Assembly (NCBI GenBank): GCA_946616295.1
Contig: CAMOIU010000002.1
Span: 15,448-79,447 of the forward strand
Origin: CAG-791 sp002392385
GTDB taxonomy: Bacteria > Bacillota > Clostridia > Lachnospirales > Lachnospiraceae
DNA length: 64,000 nt
Reading direction: 5' to 3'
The translations under genes were made by a program, and so were the position numbers. The first letter of the stretch is position 1. Each line of letters opens with the position of its first letter. Positions 1 to 8,707 of this stretch are shown here, piece by piece. The notes under the pieces were generated by a model. The model ran no database searches. It was not told the origin of the DNA and was given only the letters and a program-made list of their open reading frames with translations.

Positions 1-714
1 GGTGCCGATGCCCTGGGACAGGAGACCGCCCACCCCGTTCTCAGGGAAGCTCATGAAGGCAAAACCGACCATCTGGGCACAGCAGCCGGCCACGGCCGCG
101 CCGCCCGCCAGACCTGTGAGCCCCAGGGCCGCGCAGATCGCCGCGGAGGAGATGGGGAGGGTCAGAGCGATACCTACAAGGACGGAGACCGCGATGCCCA
201 TGAGCAGGGGCTGGAGCTCCGTAGCCGCCATGATCAGCTGACCGACCAGAGAGGCGGCCCTGCCCAGTGTAGGGGCCAGGAGCCAGGCCAGGGCACAGCC
301 CACGAGAATGGTCGTGAGAGGCGTGACCAGGATGTCCACCCTCGTCTCTTTGGACACGGCCTTGCCGCACTCGGCGGCGATGACAGCCACGAAGAGGACG
401 GCCAGCGGGCCTCCCGCGCCGCCCAGCTCATTGGCGGCCTGGCCTACGGCGGCCAGGGTGAAGAGGACAAGAGGCGGGGCCTGCAGGGCATAGCCGATGG
501 CGATGGCCATGGCGGGACCCGACATGGCGGAGGCGTACTTGCCCACCGCTACCAGAGCGGGAATATTCAGCTGCGTTCCCAGCGTGTTCAGGATCGTACC
601 GATCAGAAGAGAAGCGAAGAGGCCCTGGGCCATGGCACCGAGGGCATCGATCCCGTAACGCCTGGCGGAAATGACAATGTTCTTGCGCTTCAGAAAATCG
701 CGAAACCCGTCCAT
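1..714 (-). CDS. PTS EIIC-like membrane protein (PfoR/PTS_EIIC_2 family), 3' end missing
   Basis: The gene reads leftward from an ATG at 714, with AAGGAG just upstream, and runs off the window edge; 238 codons are visible without a stop. The product is almost entirely hydrophobic, with several Gly/Ala-rich membrane segments. Near the visible end it has FPENGVGGLLSQGIGT, typical of the PTS_EIIC_2 / perfringolysin regulator-like (PfoR) family. Members are predicted sugar-permease-type membrane proteins, often without EIIA/EIIB partners beside them. The substrate cannot be told from the sequence. The family call is from recognition of the motif and topology; a transport role is inference. Confidence 0.75.
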   Translation of the reverse strand, partial: MDGFRDFLKRKNIVISARRYGIDALGAMAQGLFASLLIGTILNTLGTQLNIPALVAVGKYASAMSGPAMAIAIGYALQAPPLVLFTLAAVGQAANELGGAGGPLAVLFVAVIAAECGKAVSKETRVDILVTPLTTILVGCALAWLLAPTLGRAASLVGQLIMAATELQPLLMGIAVSVLVGIALTLPISSAAICAALGLTGLAGGAAVAGCCAQMVGFAFMSFPENGVGGLLSQGIGT

Positions 715-778
715 TTGAGATTCTCCTTCTTCTGTGTGCCTGTGCGGACAGGCGCTGTTTTGTTTTTTGAGTTCAGAA

Positions 779-807
779 AAGGCCGTAAACCTGACGTTTA
801 CGGCCTT
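779..807 (-). terminator. Rho-independent terminator of tRNA-Pro
   Basis: A perfect 12-bp stem (AAGGCCGTAAAC paired with GTTTACGGCCTT) has a 5-nt loop. On the minus strand it lies directly downstream of the tRNA 3' end and is followed by TTTTCT. It separates the tRNA from the PTS-like gene. Confidence 0.8.
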
Positions 808-816
808 CCCTTTTCA

Positions 817-890
817 TCGGAGTGACGGGATTCGAACCCACGACCCCTTCGTCCCTAACGAAGTGCGCTAGCCAGCTGCGCTACACCCCG
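817..890 (-). tRNA. tRNA-Pro (anticodon AGG)
   Basis: This is a full cloverleaf on the minus strand. The 7-bp acceptor starts with C1 and ends with G72, as in bacterial proline tRNAs. The D-stem is GCGC/GCGC, the anticodon stem CTTCG/CGAAG has the loop TTAGGGA (anticodon AGG, G37), and the T-loop is TTCGAAT. The discriminator base is A; CCA is not encoded. An A34 anticodon for proline is less usual in bacteria than UGG or GGG. It would need A34-to-inosine editing to read CCC as well as CCU. Confidence 0.93.
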
Positions 891-903
891 ACGTGCAAGT
901 GAT

Positions 904-932
904 ATTATACGGTCTGCCGGAAGGAAAATCAA
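904..932 (-). promoter_or_regulatory. Sigma-A promoter of tRNA-Pro
   Basis: On the minus strand TTGATT (927-932) and TATAAT (904-909) are separated by exactly 17 bp. The -10 box lies 13 bp upstream of the mature tRNA 5' end. Confidence 0.8.
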
Positions 933-1089
933 GAGAAAGTTGAAAAATTTTTTTTCTCTTTCAAAAGGCAGGTTATTGCATATTTTTACGGAATTCTTCC
1001 AAGTGTGACATTTCTATGATAAACTGAAATTGTTGCAGCGCCTCCCTGCCGGAAGGCGCAGTTACAGGATATCACGGGAGGATGGAAGA

Positions 1090-2511
1090 ATGAAGAGAAA
1101 GAATCACAGAAGAGGAGCAGGCGTACTGCTGGCGCTCATCATCGCCGCCGCGGCGGCGCTCACAGGATGCGCGGGCAAGCCTACCTCTCAGAGCCTTGCC
1201 AAGACCGCCTCTGAAAAGATGGGGGAGATCAAGTCAGCCTCCCTGGAAGAGACCCTGGTCATGGACGCCTCCATCGGCGCGGAGGGCATGTCGGTGGATC
1301 TCAAGCTCAATATGGGCATCAGCGGAGACGTTATTGTGGATCCCTATACGGCCCACTTGAAGATGAAGATGGACCTGGAAGCCATGGGCCAGTCTGAGAC
1401 GGTCAAGTCCGAGGTCTACGCCGAGAGAGACGGCGATAAGCTGGTGACCTACACCACCGATGACGGAAGCAACTGGGTCAGGAGCGAGGAGGCCATGTCT
1501 GAAGCGGCTCTCACCGGTATGCTGAACTTCGATCTCTATAACCTGATCGCGGACGGCACGGTGGAGGCGGTACTGGCGGAGGAGACCCAGACCATCGGCG
1601 ACAAGGAAGTCTATGTGCTGACCCTGGAGATGAAGGGCGAGCAGCTTGAGGAGGCCATGGCTTCTTCCGTGAGTGCCGCGGGTGACGCGGGCGCCCTGTT
1701 CAAGGATGTCGATCTGACCGGGGTCACCGCGCCGACCACCGTTTATATCGATAAGAAGAGCGGCTACCCCGTCAGACTGGAGATGGATATGTCCGGGCTG
1801 GGCGCGACGCTTCTGTCCTCCGCCATGGGCATGTCCGGCGAGGACTACAGCATGGATGTGCGGGAATTCACCGTCCGCGTGGATCTGTCCGCCTTCAATA
1901 CCATCGACCAGATCGCCATCCCTGATCAGGCGCGCAGCGCCAAAGAGGGGGCGGATCAGGATCTTCTGGAAGGGCTGACCGACGTTCCGACAGCGCCGGA
2001 GACCGATGTGAAGGAGGAGACCACAGACGAAGGCTACACCGATGAGATGAAGACCGGGGACCGGGCCGAACTGACGATGGGCGATTCCCACGCCGTGATC
2101 ACCAAGCCCGAGGGATTCGACGAGCTCCGCTACTCCGACGACTATGCCTCGGCGGATGTCTATGACAACGGAGCCATGACGGATATCTTCTATTATCTCT
2201 TTGAAAACACGACCATGGACCAGTATCTGGACTTCACGGACGCCTCCTACATGCGGGAGGACGCCGACTATTCCAACGTGAAGGAGGGCGAGATCCAGAG
2301 CGGCACCATCGGCGGCCACGAGGCCAAATGGAAGAAGACTTCCTTTGACTATTCGAACCTGGCCTTCATCAAATATGAGATCTGCATGCAGGCCGGCGGG
2401 AACAACATCCTGTCCGTGGAGATCACCTGCACCAATGACGCGGGGACCGAGCAGTGGTTCGACGAGAAGGCCCTGCTGGAGAACGTCCTCTCCCATATCG
2501 AGATCAAGTGA
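1090..2511 (+). CDS. Secreted lipoprotein, LppX/DUF6612-like
   Basis: This is a 473-residue protein. ATG 1090 follows GGGAGG with good spacing; an upstream in-frame ATG at 1030 is rejected because the signal peptide starts at 1090. A basic N-terminus (MKRKNHRR) leads to a hydrophobic core and the lipobox LTGC, so Cys about 26 should be lipidated and membrane-anchored outside the cell. The mature protein begins with a segment resembling the LppX/LolA-like fold of DUF6612 proteins (SQSLAKTASEKMGEIKSA). An acidic linker around residues 290-325 leads to a second C-terminal domain. The role is unknown; lipid or envelope binding is only a fold-level inference. It is followed by its own intergenic promoter, so it seems monocistronic. 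Confidence 0.7.
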   Translation: MKRKNHRRGAGVLLALIIAAAAALTGCAGKPTSQSLAKTASEKMGEIKSASLEETLVMDASIGAEGMSVDLKLNMGISGDVIVDPYTAHLKMKMDLEAMGQSETVKSEVYAERDGDKLVTYTTDDGSNWVRSEEAMSEAALTGMLNFDLYNLIADGTVEAVLAEETQTIGDKEVYVLTLEMKGEQLEEAMASSVSAAGDAGALFKDVDLTGVTAPTTVYIDKKSGYPVRLEMDMSGLGATLLSSAMGMSGEDYSMDVREFTVRVDLSAFNTIDQIAIPDQARSAKEGADQDLLEGLTDVPTAPETDVKEETTDEGYTDEMKTGDRAELTMGDSHAVITKPEGFDELRYSDDYASADVYDNGAMTDIFYYLFENTTMDQYLDFTDASYMREDADYSNVKEGEIQSGTIGGHEAKWKKTSFDYSNLAFIKYEICMQAGGNNILSVEITCTNDAGTEQWFDEKALLENVLSHIEIK

Positions 2512-2516
2512 CATTC

Positions 2517-2546
2517 TTGCGCGGCGGACTGACGCTGTGCTATAAT
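2517..2546 (+). promoter_or_regulatory. Promoter of the NYN-domain gene
   Basis: TTGCGC (2517-2522), an 18-bp spacer and a consensus TATAAT (2541-2546) lie in the short gap after the lipoprotein gene. The in-frame ATG at 2545 overlaps this -10 box, so it cannot be the start of the next gene. Confidence 0.65.
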
Positions 2547-2577
2547 GCCAATGTTCCGACCCGGCCGGGTGTTGAAT

Positions 2578-3708
2578 GTGAAAGTGACATATCTGATCGA
2601 CAGTGAGAATGTCGGAGATTTCTGGATCCCCCTGCTGGACCTTCCCGCGGAGGAGACCGAGCTGGTGGTGTTCTATACCAGGAACAGCCCCCACATGAGC
2701 TATGAGAGCCTGATCAGGCTCAAGGAATCCGACAGACACGTGACCTTTATCAAATGTTACGAGGGAACCAATGCGCTGGACTTCCAGCTCGTGAGCGAGA
2801 TGGGCTACCGGATCGCTCTGAGGAACAGCGACAGTTATGTGATCGTGACCAATGATACGGGATACGACGCAGCAGTTAAGTATTGGAAGCATAAGAAATG
2901 TGCCGTGAAGCGCATTACCGGAAAGGAATGCCGCTACATCGACAGACGGGCCAGGGAACGAGACGAGGAAGAGAGACCGGCGGAACAGGACAGGGCCGCA
3001 CAGACCTCTGCGGAAGAGAAGCAGCAGACGCCTGCGGAGACTGCGCCTGTGCAGAAGGCCGCGCCTGCCCCTGCTGACAGGGAGATCCCCGCAGCGGAGG
3101 AGGCGGTGACAGAGCCTGCGGCTGAGACGGAAACGGCGGAGGAGACCGTACAGACACCTGTACAGGAGGAAGCGCCGGAAGAGGCTCAGGAAGAGCAGGA
3201 CCAGCCGGCAGAGGAGACATCCTCGGAGACAGCCCGGGATGCGGAACCGGAAGCCGCGGAAGAAGCGGAGGCCGTAGAGGCTGAAGCGGAAGAGCCCGCG
3301 GCGGAAGAGGTACAGAAGAAGGGACTCAGCGATAAGGACCTGCTGGAGATCGAGATGATCGTCTCCTGCATCGGCCCGGAGAACCTCGCGGAGATCCACA
3401 ATCAGCTCGCCCTGTTTTTCGGCGAGCGCGGCAAGGAGATCTATCAGGGACTCAAGAACGGAGAGATCACCGTAAATCCTCAGAAGGGGGAGACGGTGGA
3501 GAAGTATCAGGTCTACGGACAGCTGATCTTCGCGAGAGCCGAGGAGGAGTACCCTCGGGATCTGCCGCAGTTCCTGCTGGACAGCAGCGACAAGATGAAG
3601 AATCTGAACTCTCTTCGCTACGCTCTGCTTAAGCATTACGGAAAGGACAAGGGACACAGGTATTACTATCTCCTGAAGCCTTTTGTCAAGGTACTCAATC
3701 AAATGTAA
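2578..3708 (+). CDS. NYN/PIN-like domain protein with acidic Ala/Glu/Pro linker
   Basis: The GTG at 2578 gives the classic NYN start (M)KVTYLIDSENVGDFW, with the D and E expected of the metal-binding PIN-like nuclease core. The second conserved acidic segment is TNDTGYDAAV at about residue 90. Residues about 135-250 are a low-complexity linker rich in Glu, Ala, Pro and Gln. A C-terminal domain of about 130 residues (DKDLLEIEMIV to the end) is not recognised, and its function is unknown. NYN proteins are usually RNA-cleaving nucleases. RNA cleavage here is inferred from the N-terminal motif. The alternative starts at TTG 2572 and GTG 2569 are less likely. Confidence 0.65.
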   Translation: MKVTYLIDSENVGDFWIPLLDLPAEETELVVFYTRNSPHMSYESLIRLKESDRHVTFIKCYEGTNALDFQLVSEMGYRIALRNSDSYVIVTNDTGYDAAVKYWKHKKCAVKRITGKECRYIDRRARERDEEERPAEQDRAAQTSAEEKQQTPAETAPVQKAAPAPADREIPAAEEAVTEPAAETETAEETVQTPVQEEAPEEAQEEQDQPAEETSSETARDAEPEAAEEAEAVEAEAEEPAAEEVQKKGLSDKDLLEIEMIVSCIGPENLAEIHNQLALFFGERGKEIYQGLKNGEITVNPQKGETVEKYQVYGQLIFARAEEEYPRDLPQFLLDSSDKMKNLNSLRYALLKHYGKDKGHRYYYLLKPFVKVLNQM

Positions 3709-3737
3709 AAAAGGAAGAGCCGGGAAGGAACGAGAAC

Positions 3738-3776
3738 GGGCCGCCTCACTGCCGGAAGGGGAGTGGCGGTCCGTTT
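3738..3776 (+). terminator. Weak terminator-like hairpin
   Basis: GGGCCGC pairs with GCGGTCC, extended by CACT/AGTG after a 2-nt bulge, and is followed by GTTTCTG. It lies between the NYN gene and the methyltransferase gene. The U-tract is short, so confidence is low. Confidence 0.35.
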
Positions 3777-3818
3777 CTGTACCTGCTTCCGCGGCGGAAA
3801 GGACCGGACGGAGGGGAG

Positions 3819-5354
3819 ATGCCGGATACAAGAGAGGAAGTGCGGGAGATCCGCATGGATGCGGCAGCCTGGGAGGAGAGCCTGCCGGCGGCCTACAGAA
3901 TGCGCATGCAGGAGCTTCTGGGCGATGAATACGCCGCCTTCATGGCGGCGGGCGAGAGGCCCCGCAGGCCGTCTCTGCGGATCAATCCCCTGAAAGAGGG
4001 GGAGGACGCGGCCGTGACAGAGGCCCTTGGGACCACGTCTGAGGACCGGGTACCCTGGGAGGAGACCGGCCGCTACTGCGCGGCGGATGCCCGCCCCGGC
4101 AGGACGGTCATGCATGAGGCGGGGGCCTTCTATATGCAGGAGGCCAGCGCCATGCTGCCCGCGGCCATAGCGGCGCCCCAGCCGGGAGAATATGTACTGG
4201 ACCTCTGCGCCGCGCCGGGGGGCAAGAGCACCCAGGCGGCCGGCAGGCTCCTGGGACAGGGTCTCCTTGTGGCCAATGAGATCCATCCGGCCAGGGCCCG
4301 GATCCTGTCCGGCAACCTGGAGAGAATGGGCGTGCGCAACGCGGTGGTCACCAACGAGGACCCCGCGGTGCTGGAGGGCCGTTTTCACGCCTTCTTTGAT
4401 CTGGTGATGGTGGACGCCCCCTGCTCGGGCGAGGGGATGTTCCGCAAGGAGCCCCAGGCCGTGACGGACTGGAGCCCGGAGACGGTCAGCATGTGCGCCG
4501 CCCGCCAGGAGAGGATCCTGGAGGCGGCCGCCGCCATGACGGCGCCCGGGGGACGGATCGTATATTCCACCTGTACCTTCGCCCCGGAGGAGGACGAGGA
4601 GCAGGTGCTGGCCTTTCTCCGCCGGCACCCGGAGTTCCGTCTGGAGACGCCGGCCCTCCTGGCTGAGGGCTGCCGGGGCCTGCGCCCGGGCCTGTCCCTG
4701 GGAGACGCAGAAGACCGCGCTCTGTGCGGGAAGATGGTCAGGATCTGGCCCCACAGGGCAGAGGGCGAGGGACATTTCGCCGCCCTCATGGTCAAGGAAG
4801 GCAAGGCCATGCCCCATGTATTGTCCGGCACAGGCCCCGCCTCTGCGGGAGCCGGGACCAGGAAGGACAGGAAGAAACGCGCCGGACGCGGCGCCGGGGA
4901 CAAGGCCCAGGTCCAGGAGGCCCTCAAGCTGTGGGCCCAGTTTGCGGAGGACCAGCTCACCGCCGCCTGTTCCCTGCCTGCCGCAGACAAGCTGACGCCC
5001 GCTGACGTCGTCCTCTTCGGGGAGGAGCTGTATCTGCTGCCGGCGCCCCTCAGGCTGGAGGGCCTCCGGGTGCTGCGCCCCGGGCTCCATCTGGGAACGG
5101 TGAGAAAAGGGCGCCTGATCCCCGCCCACGCCCTGGCCATGGCCCTGGGGCCGGAGGAGTGCGCGGATGTCTATGAAACGGAGGCGGAGGGACCGGCTGC
5201 CAGAGCCTGGCTGCGGGGCGAGAGCCTCAGCGACAGCGACGGGACCGGCGGCCGGGGCTGGACCCTGGTCTGCGCGGGCGGCAGGAGCCTGGGCTGGGGG
5301 AGAAGAGCCGGCAATATGATCAAGAATCATTATCCGAGAGGTCTCCGAAGATAA
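3819..5354 (+). CDS. rsmF: 16S rRNA (cytosine-C5)-methyltransferase, RsmF/NOL1 type
   Basis: This 511-residue protein carries the SAM-binding motif VLDLCAAPGGKSTQ. The release/catalytic motif DAPCSGEGMFRKE and the catalytic-Cys motif STCTFAPEEDEEQ also mark the Nop2/RsmF (YebU) m5C methyltransferases. A conserved N-terminal segment (LRINPLK) precedes the catalytic domain. A PUA-like C-terminal region from about residue 365 is typical of the RsmF group. The target is predicted to be 16S rRNA by family; the exact base is not determinable here. ATG 3819 has GGAGG at 4 bp. ATG 3855 (MDAAAWEE) with GGGAG at 6 bp is a credible alternative that fits relatives starting just before the LP.YR segment. 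Confidence 0.88.
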   Translation: MPDTREEVREIRMDAAAWEESLPAAYRMRMQELLGDEYAAFMAAGERPRRPSLRINPLKEGEDAAVTEALGTTSEDRVPWEETGRYCAADARPGRTVMHEAGAFYMQEASAMLPAAIAAPQPGEYVLDLCAAPGGKSTQAAGRLLGQGLLVANEIHPARARILSGNLERMGVRNAVVTNEDPAVLEGRFHAFFDLVMVDAPCSGEGMFRKEPQAVTDWSPETVSMCAARQERILEAAAAMTAPGGRIVYSTCTFAPEEDEEQVLAFLRRHPEFRLETPALLAEGCRGLRPGLSLGDAEDRALCGKMVRIWPHRAEGEGHFAALMVKEGKAMPHVLSGTGPASAGAGTRKDRKKRAGRGAGDKAQVQEALKLWAQFAEDQLTAACSLPAADKLTPADVVLFGEELYLLPAPLRLEGLRVLRPGLHLGTVRKGRLIPAHALAMALGPEECADVYETEAEGPAARAWLRGESLSDSDGTGGRGWTLVCAGGRSLGWGRRAGNMIKNHYPRGLRR

Positions 5355-5363
5355 AGTTGGGTA

Positions 5364-5392
5364 TGGAACACAGAGATACAATCTGTTATAAT
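5364..5392 (+). promoter_or_regulatory. Probable promoter of the phosphofructokinase gene
   Basis: A consensus TATAAT (5387-5392) lies 51 bp before the pfp start. The -35 position holds only TGGAAC at 17 bp, so the assignment rests on the -10 box. Confidence 0.45.
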
Positions 5393-5443
5393 CAGTCACG
5401 GTCATTCATCTTATTTTGATTTTTGCACAAGAAGGAGAGAAAA

Positions 5444-6685
5444 ATGAAGCGCAATGTAGTAGTCGGACAGTCCGGCGGTCCTACCGCCGTTATCAATTCT
5501 TCCATCGCGGGCGTATATTTTGAGGCCAAGCAGCAGGGATACCAGAAGGTCTATGGCATGATCCACGGTATCGAGGGATTCCTGCAGGGCAAGATCGTGG
5601 ACCTGGACGAGTATCTGGCGGATCCCATGGGGATCGAGCTGCTCAAGAGGACTCCTTCCGCCTTCCTCGGAAGCTGCCGTTTCAAGATGCCCGCCATCGA
5701 GGGTCATGAGGACGTCTATCAGAAGATCATCGATATCATGGAAGAGAACGAGATCGACACCCTCTTCTATGCGGGCGGCAACGACTCCATGGATACCGTG
5801 AAGATGCTCTCTGATTACGCTGCCGCCACCGGCAGGAAGCAGACCTTCATGGGCGTTCCCAAGACCATCGACAACGATCTGCCCATCACGGATCACTGCC
5901 CCGGCTACAGCAGCGCTGCCAAGTATATCGGCACCTCCATCAAGGAGATCATCCGCGACAACGAATCCTTCGGCGCCGCCAAGCCCACCATCGTTGTGGT
6001 GGAGATCATGGGCCGTCACGCCGGCTGGCTGACCGCTGCTGCCGCTCTTGCCAAGGGCGACGACTGCTCCGGCTGCGACGCTATCTATCTGCCTGAGCGC
6101 ACCTTCGACCTGGACGAGTTCATGGCCAAGGTCAAGCACCTCGCTGCGACCAAGCACAGCGTTGTGATCGCTGTTTCCGAGGGTATCCACACCGCGGACG
6201 GCAAGTTCGTCTGCGAGGCCGGCGGCGCCGTACTGCCCGTCGACGCTTTCGGTCACAAGCAGCTGGGCGGCACCGCCTCCAACCTCTGCCGCATCATCGC
6301 CGCGGAGACCGGTCTGAAGACCCGTGCCATCGAGTTCTCCACCCTGCAGAGAGCCGGTTCCCACATCTCCTCCCTGACAGACGTGAACGAAGCCTTCGAG
6401 TCCGGCCGCGCCAGCGCGCGTGCCGCCGCGGAAGGCAAGACGGCCCTGATGCCCGTTCTGGTCCGCGAGAGCCAGGATCCTTATCTGTGCGGCATCGATC
6501 TGCACGATATCCACGACATCGCCAACGTGGAGAAGCCTGTGCCGGATGAGTTCATCACCGAGGACGGCTGCGGCATCACCGAGGCCTATCTGGAATATGC
6601 TCGTCCGCTGATCATGGGTGAGCTGATCCCCGTCTACGTGGACGGACTTCCCAGACACCTGGTCATGAAGGAGCTCTTCGACTGA
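5444..6685 (+). CDS. pfp: Diphosphate-fructose-6-phosphate 1-phosphotransferase (PPi-type PFK)
   Basis: This 413-residue PFK-family enzyme phosphorylates fructose 6-phosphate in glycolysis. It has the GQSGGP N-terminal loop, GGNDSMDT, PKTIDNDL and MGRHAGWL. Asp in GG(N)DS replaces the Gly of ATP-type enzymes (GGDGS); family knowledge ties this to pyrophosphate as donor. PPi use would save ATP in an anaerobe. ATG 5444 has AAGGAGAG upstream. The gene stands alone with its own -10 box and a long hairpin after it. Donor specificity is inferred from the single motif, so a mixed or ATP specificity is not strictly excluded. Confidence 0.88.
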   Translation: MKRNVVVGQSGGPTAVINSSIAGVYFEAKQQGYQKVYGMIHGIEGFLQGKIVDLDEYLADPMGIELLKRTPSAFLGSCRFKMPAIEGHEDVYQKIIDIMEENEIDTLFYAGGNDSMDTVKMLSDYAAATGRKQTFMGVPKTIDNDLPITDHCPGYSSAAKYIGTSIKEIIRDNESFGAAKPTIVVVEIMGRHAGWLTAAAALAKGDDCSGCDAIYLPERTFDLDEFMAKVKHLAATKHSVVIAVSEGIHTADGKFVCEAGGAVLPVDAFGHKQLGGTASNLCRIIAAETGLKTRAIEFSTLQRAGSHISSLTDVNEAFESGRASARAAAEGKTALMPVLVRESQDPYLCGIDLHDIHDIANVEKPVPDEFITEDGCGITEAYLEYARPLIMGELIPVYVDGLPRHLVMKELFD

Positions 6686-6727
6686 GACCTTCCGGGAACA
6701 GTAAACTAAGAAAGAAGCAGGAACAGC

Positions 6728-6766
6728 GGGCCGTTGTGTTAAGGATGTGACTTAATACGACGGCCC
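6728..6766. other. Long intergenic stem-loop after pfp
   Basis: A 16-bp imperfect stem, with GGGCCG/CGGCCC at its base and a 7-nt loop (6744-6750), ends 21 bp before the rarA start. No U-tract follows, so it may stabilise the pfp mRNA or act as a weak terminator. Confidence 0.5.
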
Positions 6767-6787
6767 TTCCGGTTTGAGAGGTGGATT

Positions 6788-8158
6788 TTGGACCTTTTTT
6801 CCTATATGCGCGAGCAGGATATGGAGGAGGAATCGCCGCTGGCGGCCAGACTGCGTCCCCGTACGCTGGAGGAGGTCGTCGGACAGCGCCATATACTGGG
6901 GGAGGGCAAGCTGCTGCAGAGGGCCATCATGGCCGACAAGCTGGGCAGCGTCCTTTTCTATGGACCGCCCGGCACCGGCAAGACGACCCTGGCCATGGTC
7001 ATCGCCGGCGTCACCAGATCAGAATTCGTCCAGATCAATGCCACGTCCTCCGGCAAGAAGGAGATGGAGGATGTCATCCGCAGGGCCAGGGAAGTGCGGG
7101 GCATGTACGGGAAGAAGACAATCCTCTTCATTGACGAGATCCACCGCTTCAATAAATCCCAGCAGGACTACCTGCTGCCCTTCGTGGAGGACGGCACGGT
7201 CACCCTGATCGGGGCGACGACGGAGAATCCTTATTTTGAGGTCAACGGGGCGCTCCTGTCCCGGTCCCTGCTCTTCGAGCTCCATCCCCTGGACAGGGAG
7301 GATGTCCGTGCCCTGATCCTGCGGGCCGTCACGGACCGGGAGAGAGGCATGGGCGCCTACGGCGCCGCCATCGACCCGGAGGCCGCGGACTGGCTGGCGG
7401 ACGTGGCGGGCGGAGATGCCCGCAAGGCCCTCAATGCCGTGGAACTGGCCGTCCTGACGACGCCCCCTTCGGGAGACGGCGTCATCCATCTGACGGAGGA
7501 TGTGCTCAGGGAGTGCGTCCAGAACAGGCCGGCCCGTTACGACAAGAAGGGCGACAACCACTACGATACCATCTCCGCTTTTATCAAAAGCATGCGGGGG
7601 AGCGATCCGGACGCGGCCGTCTACTATCTGGCCAGAATGCTGGAGGCGGGAGAGCAGCCGGAATTCATCGCCCGCCGTATCATGATCTGTGCCTCTGAGG
7701 ACGTGGGCAACGCCGATCCCATGGCCATGGTGGTGGCCGTCAACTGCTCGCTGGCCTGTGAGCGGCTGGGGATGCCGGAATCCCAGATCGTCCTGGCCCA
7801 GGCGGCGGAATATGTGGCCACGGCCCCCAAGAGCAATACGGCCGTGGAGTCGGTCTCTCAGGCCCGGGCGCTGGTAGAGGAAACGGGGCCCCTTCCCATT
7901 CCCGGCTATCTCCGGGACGCCCACTACGACGGCGCCCGGTTCATGGGCCGCGGACTGGGCTACCAGTATGCCCACGAATACGAGGGACACTACAGCGGAC
8001 AGCCCTATCTCCCGGAGGAGATCCGGGGCAGAAAGCTCTACCATCCCTCTGAGAACGGCCATGAGCAGGAGATCCGCAGGTATATGGCCGCCCTGACGGG
8101 AGACGGTCGTTACACTGAGCCGGAGACGCTCAGACAGAGAGGAGAGGAGACGCCATGA
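6788..8158 (+). CDS. rarA: Replication-associated recombination protein A (RarA/MgsA), AAA+ ATPase
   Basis: This 456-residue clamp-loader-like AAA+ protein acts at stalled replication forks. It shows the family opening SPLAARLRPRTLEEVVGQ, Walker A GPPGTGKT, Walker B LFIDEIHRF, sensor 1 IGATTENP and the C-terminal tetramerisation part with HYDTISAFIKSMRGSDPDAA. The start is TTG 6788 (MDLFSYMREQ), preceded by GAGAGGTGG. It overlaps the following DUF4364 gene by 4 bp (ATGA), so the two are probably translated together. Length is normal for the family and no motif is missing. Confidence 0.93.
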   Translation: MDLFSYMREQDMEEESPLAARLRPRTLEEVVGQRHILGEGKLLQRAIMADKLGSVLFYGPPGTGKTTLAMVIAGVTRSEFVQINATSSGKKEMEDVIRRAREVRGMYGKKTILFIDEIHRFNKSQQDYLLPFVEDGTVTLIGATTENPYFEVNGALLSRSLLFELHPLDREDVRALILRAVTDRERGMGAYGAAIDPEAADWLADVAGGDARKALNAVELAVLTTPPSGDGVIHLTEDVLRECVQNRPARYDKKGDNHYDTISAFIKSMRGSDPDAAVYYLARMLEAGEQPEFIARRIMICASEDVGNADPMAMVVAVNCSLACERLGMPESQIVLAQAAEYVATAPKSNTAVESVSQARALVEETGPLPIPGYLRDAHYDGARFMGRGLGYQYAHEYEGHYSGQPYLPEEIRGRKLYHPSENGHEQEIRRYMAALTGDGRYTEPETLRQRGEETP

Positions 8159-8664
8159 CATCATCGCTGACGACAGGCAAGCTCCTGGTCCTCTACATGC
8201 TGGACCGGACAGGCGGCCCCATCGCCATGCCCCGCCTGTCGGAATTCCTTCTGGACCAGTGTCTGGTCAATCTGCTGACCCTGACCCAGAGCTACGCGGA
8301 GCTGGAGGAGAGCGGTCTCGTGCGGGCTGAGAATGACCCGGACAGGACCTTCCTGTACCTGACCCCGGAGGGGGAGGAGACCCTCCGTCTCTTCTACGGC
8401 CATCTGGACGCGGGCCTCAGGGCCGCGGCCGACCGGTATCTGAAGGAGAACGGAGAGGAGCTGCGGGACGAGAGAGACCTGCGCGCGGACTACCACAAGG
8501 TCCAGGGCGGCTTCGAAGTGACACTCAAGGCCTCTGAAAAGGGGATCCGCCTCATGGAGATCACCCTGCGGCTGCCCGACGAGGAGAGCGCCCGGGAAGC
8601 GGCCGGACAGCTCAAGAAAAACAGTGAGGAGATCTACAGCCTCCTCATTGAAAAAATAATGTGA
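8155..8664 (+). CDS. DUF4364 family protein
   Basis: This 169-residue protein has the DUF4364 signature near the N-terminus (KLLVLYMLDRTGGPI..., then LLTLTQSYAELEESGLV). The arrangement looks like a winged-helix DNA-binding fold similar to PadR regulators. It is a widespread, uncharacterised family in Clostridia. It is coupled to rarA through an ATGA overlap. The second half (residues 110-169) is an alpha/beta segment of unknown role. A regulatory function is inference from the fold-like pattern. Confidence 0.8.
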   Translation: MTSSLTTGKLLVLYMLDRTGGPIAMPRLSEFLLDQCLVNLLTLTQSYAELEESGLVRAENDPDRTFLYLTPEGEETLRLFYGHLDAGLRAAADRYLKENGEELRDERDLRADYHKVQGGFEVTLKASEKGIRLMEITLRLPDEESAREAAGQLKKNSEEIYSLLIEKIM

Positions 8665-8683
8665 AGTCTATATAATCAGATCA

Positions 8684-8707
8684 AGAGGGCACACACATGT
8701 GCCCTCT
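8684..8707. other. Perfect hairpin in the rarA/DUF4364-rho gap
   Basis: A 10-bp perfect stem (AGAGGGCACA/TGTGCCCTCT) with a 4-nt loop lies 20 bp after the DUF4364 stop. There is no U-tract on either strand. The remaining gap up to the rho start at 8925 shows only a possible TATAAA (8810-8815) without a convincing -35. Confidence 0.5.

Noticed and set aside
1234..3831. An 865-codon open frame on the minus strand opposite the lipoprotein and NYN genes.
   Set aside because: It lies antisense to two genes with clear signal-peptide and domain motifs, has low-complexity Leu/Arg/His-rich translation and no RBS; long antisense frames are common in G+C-rich DNA.
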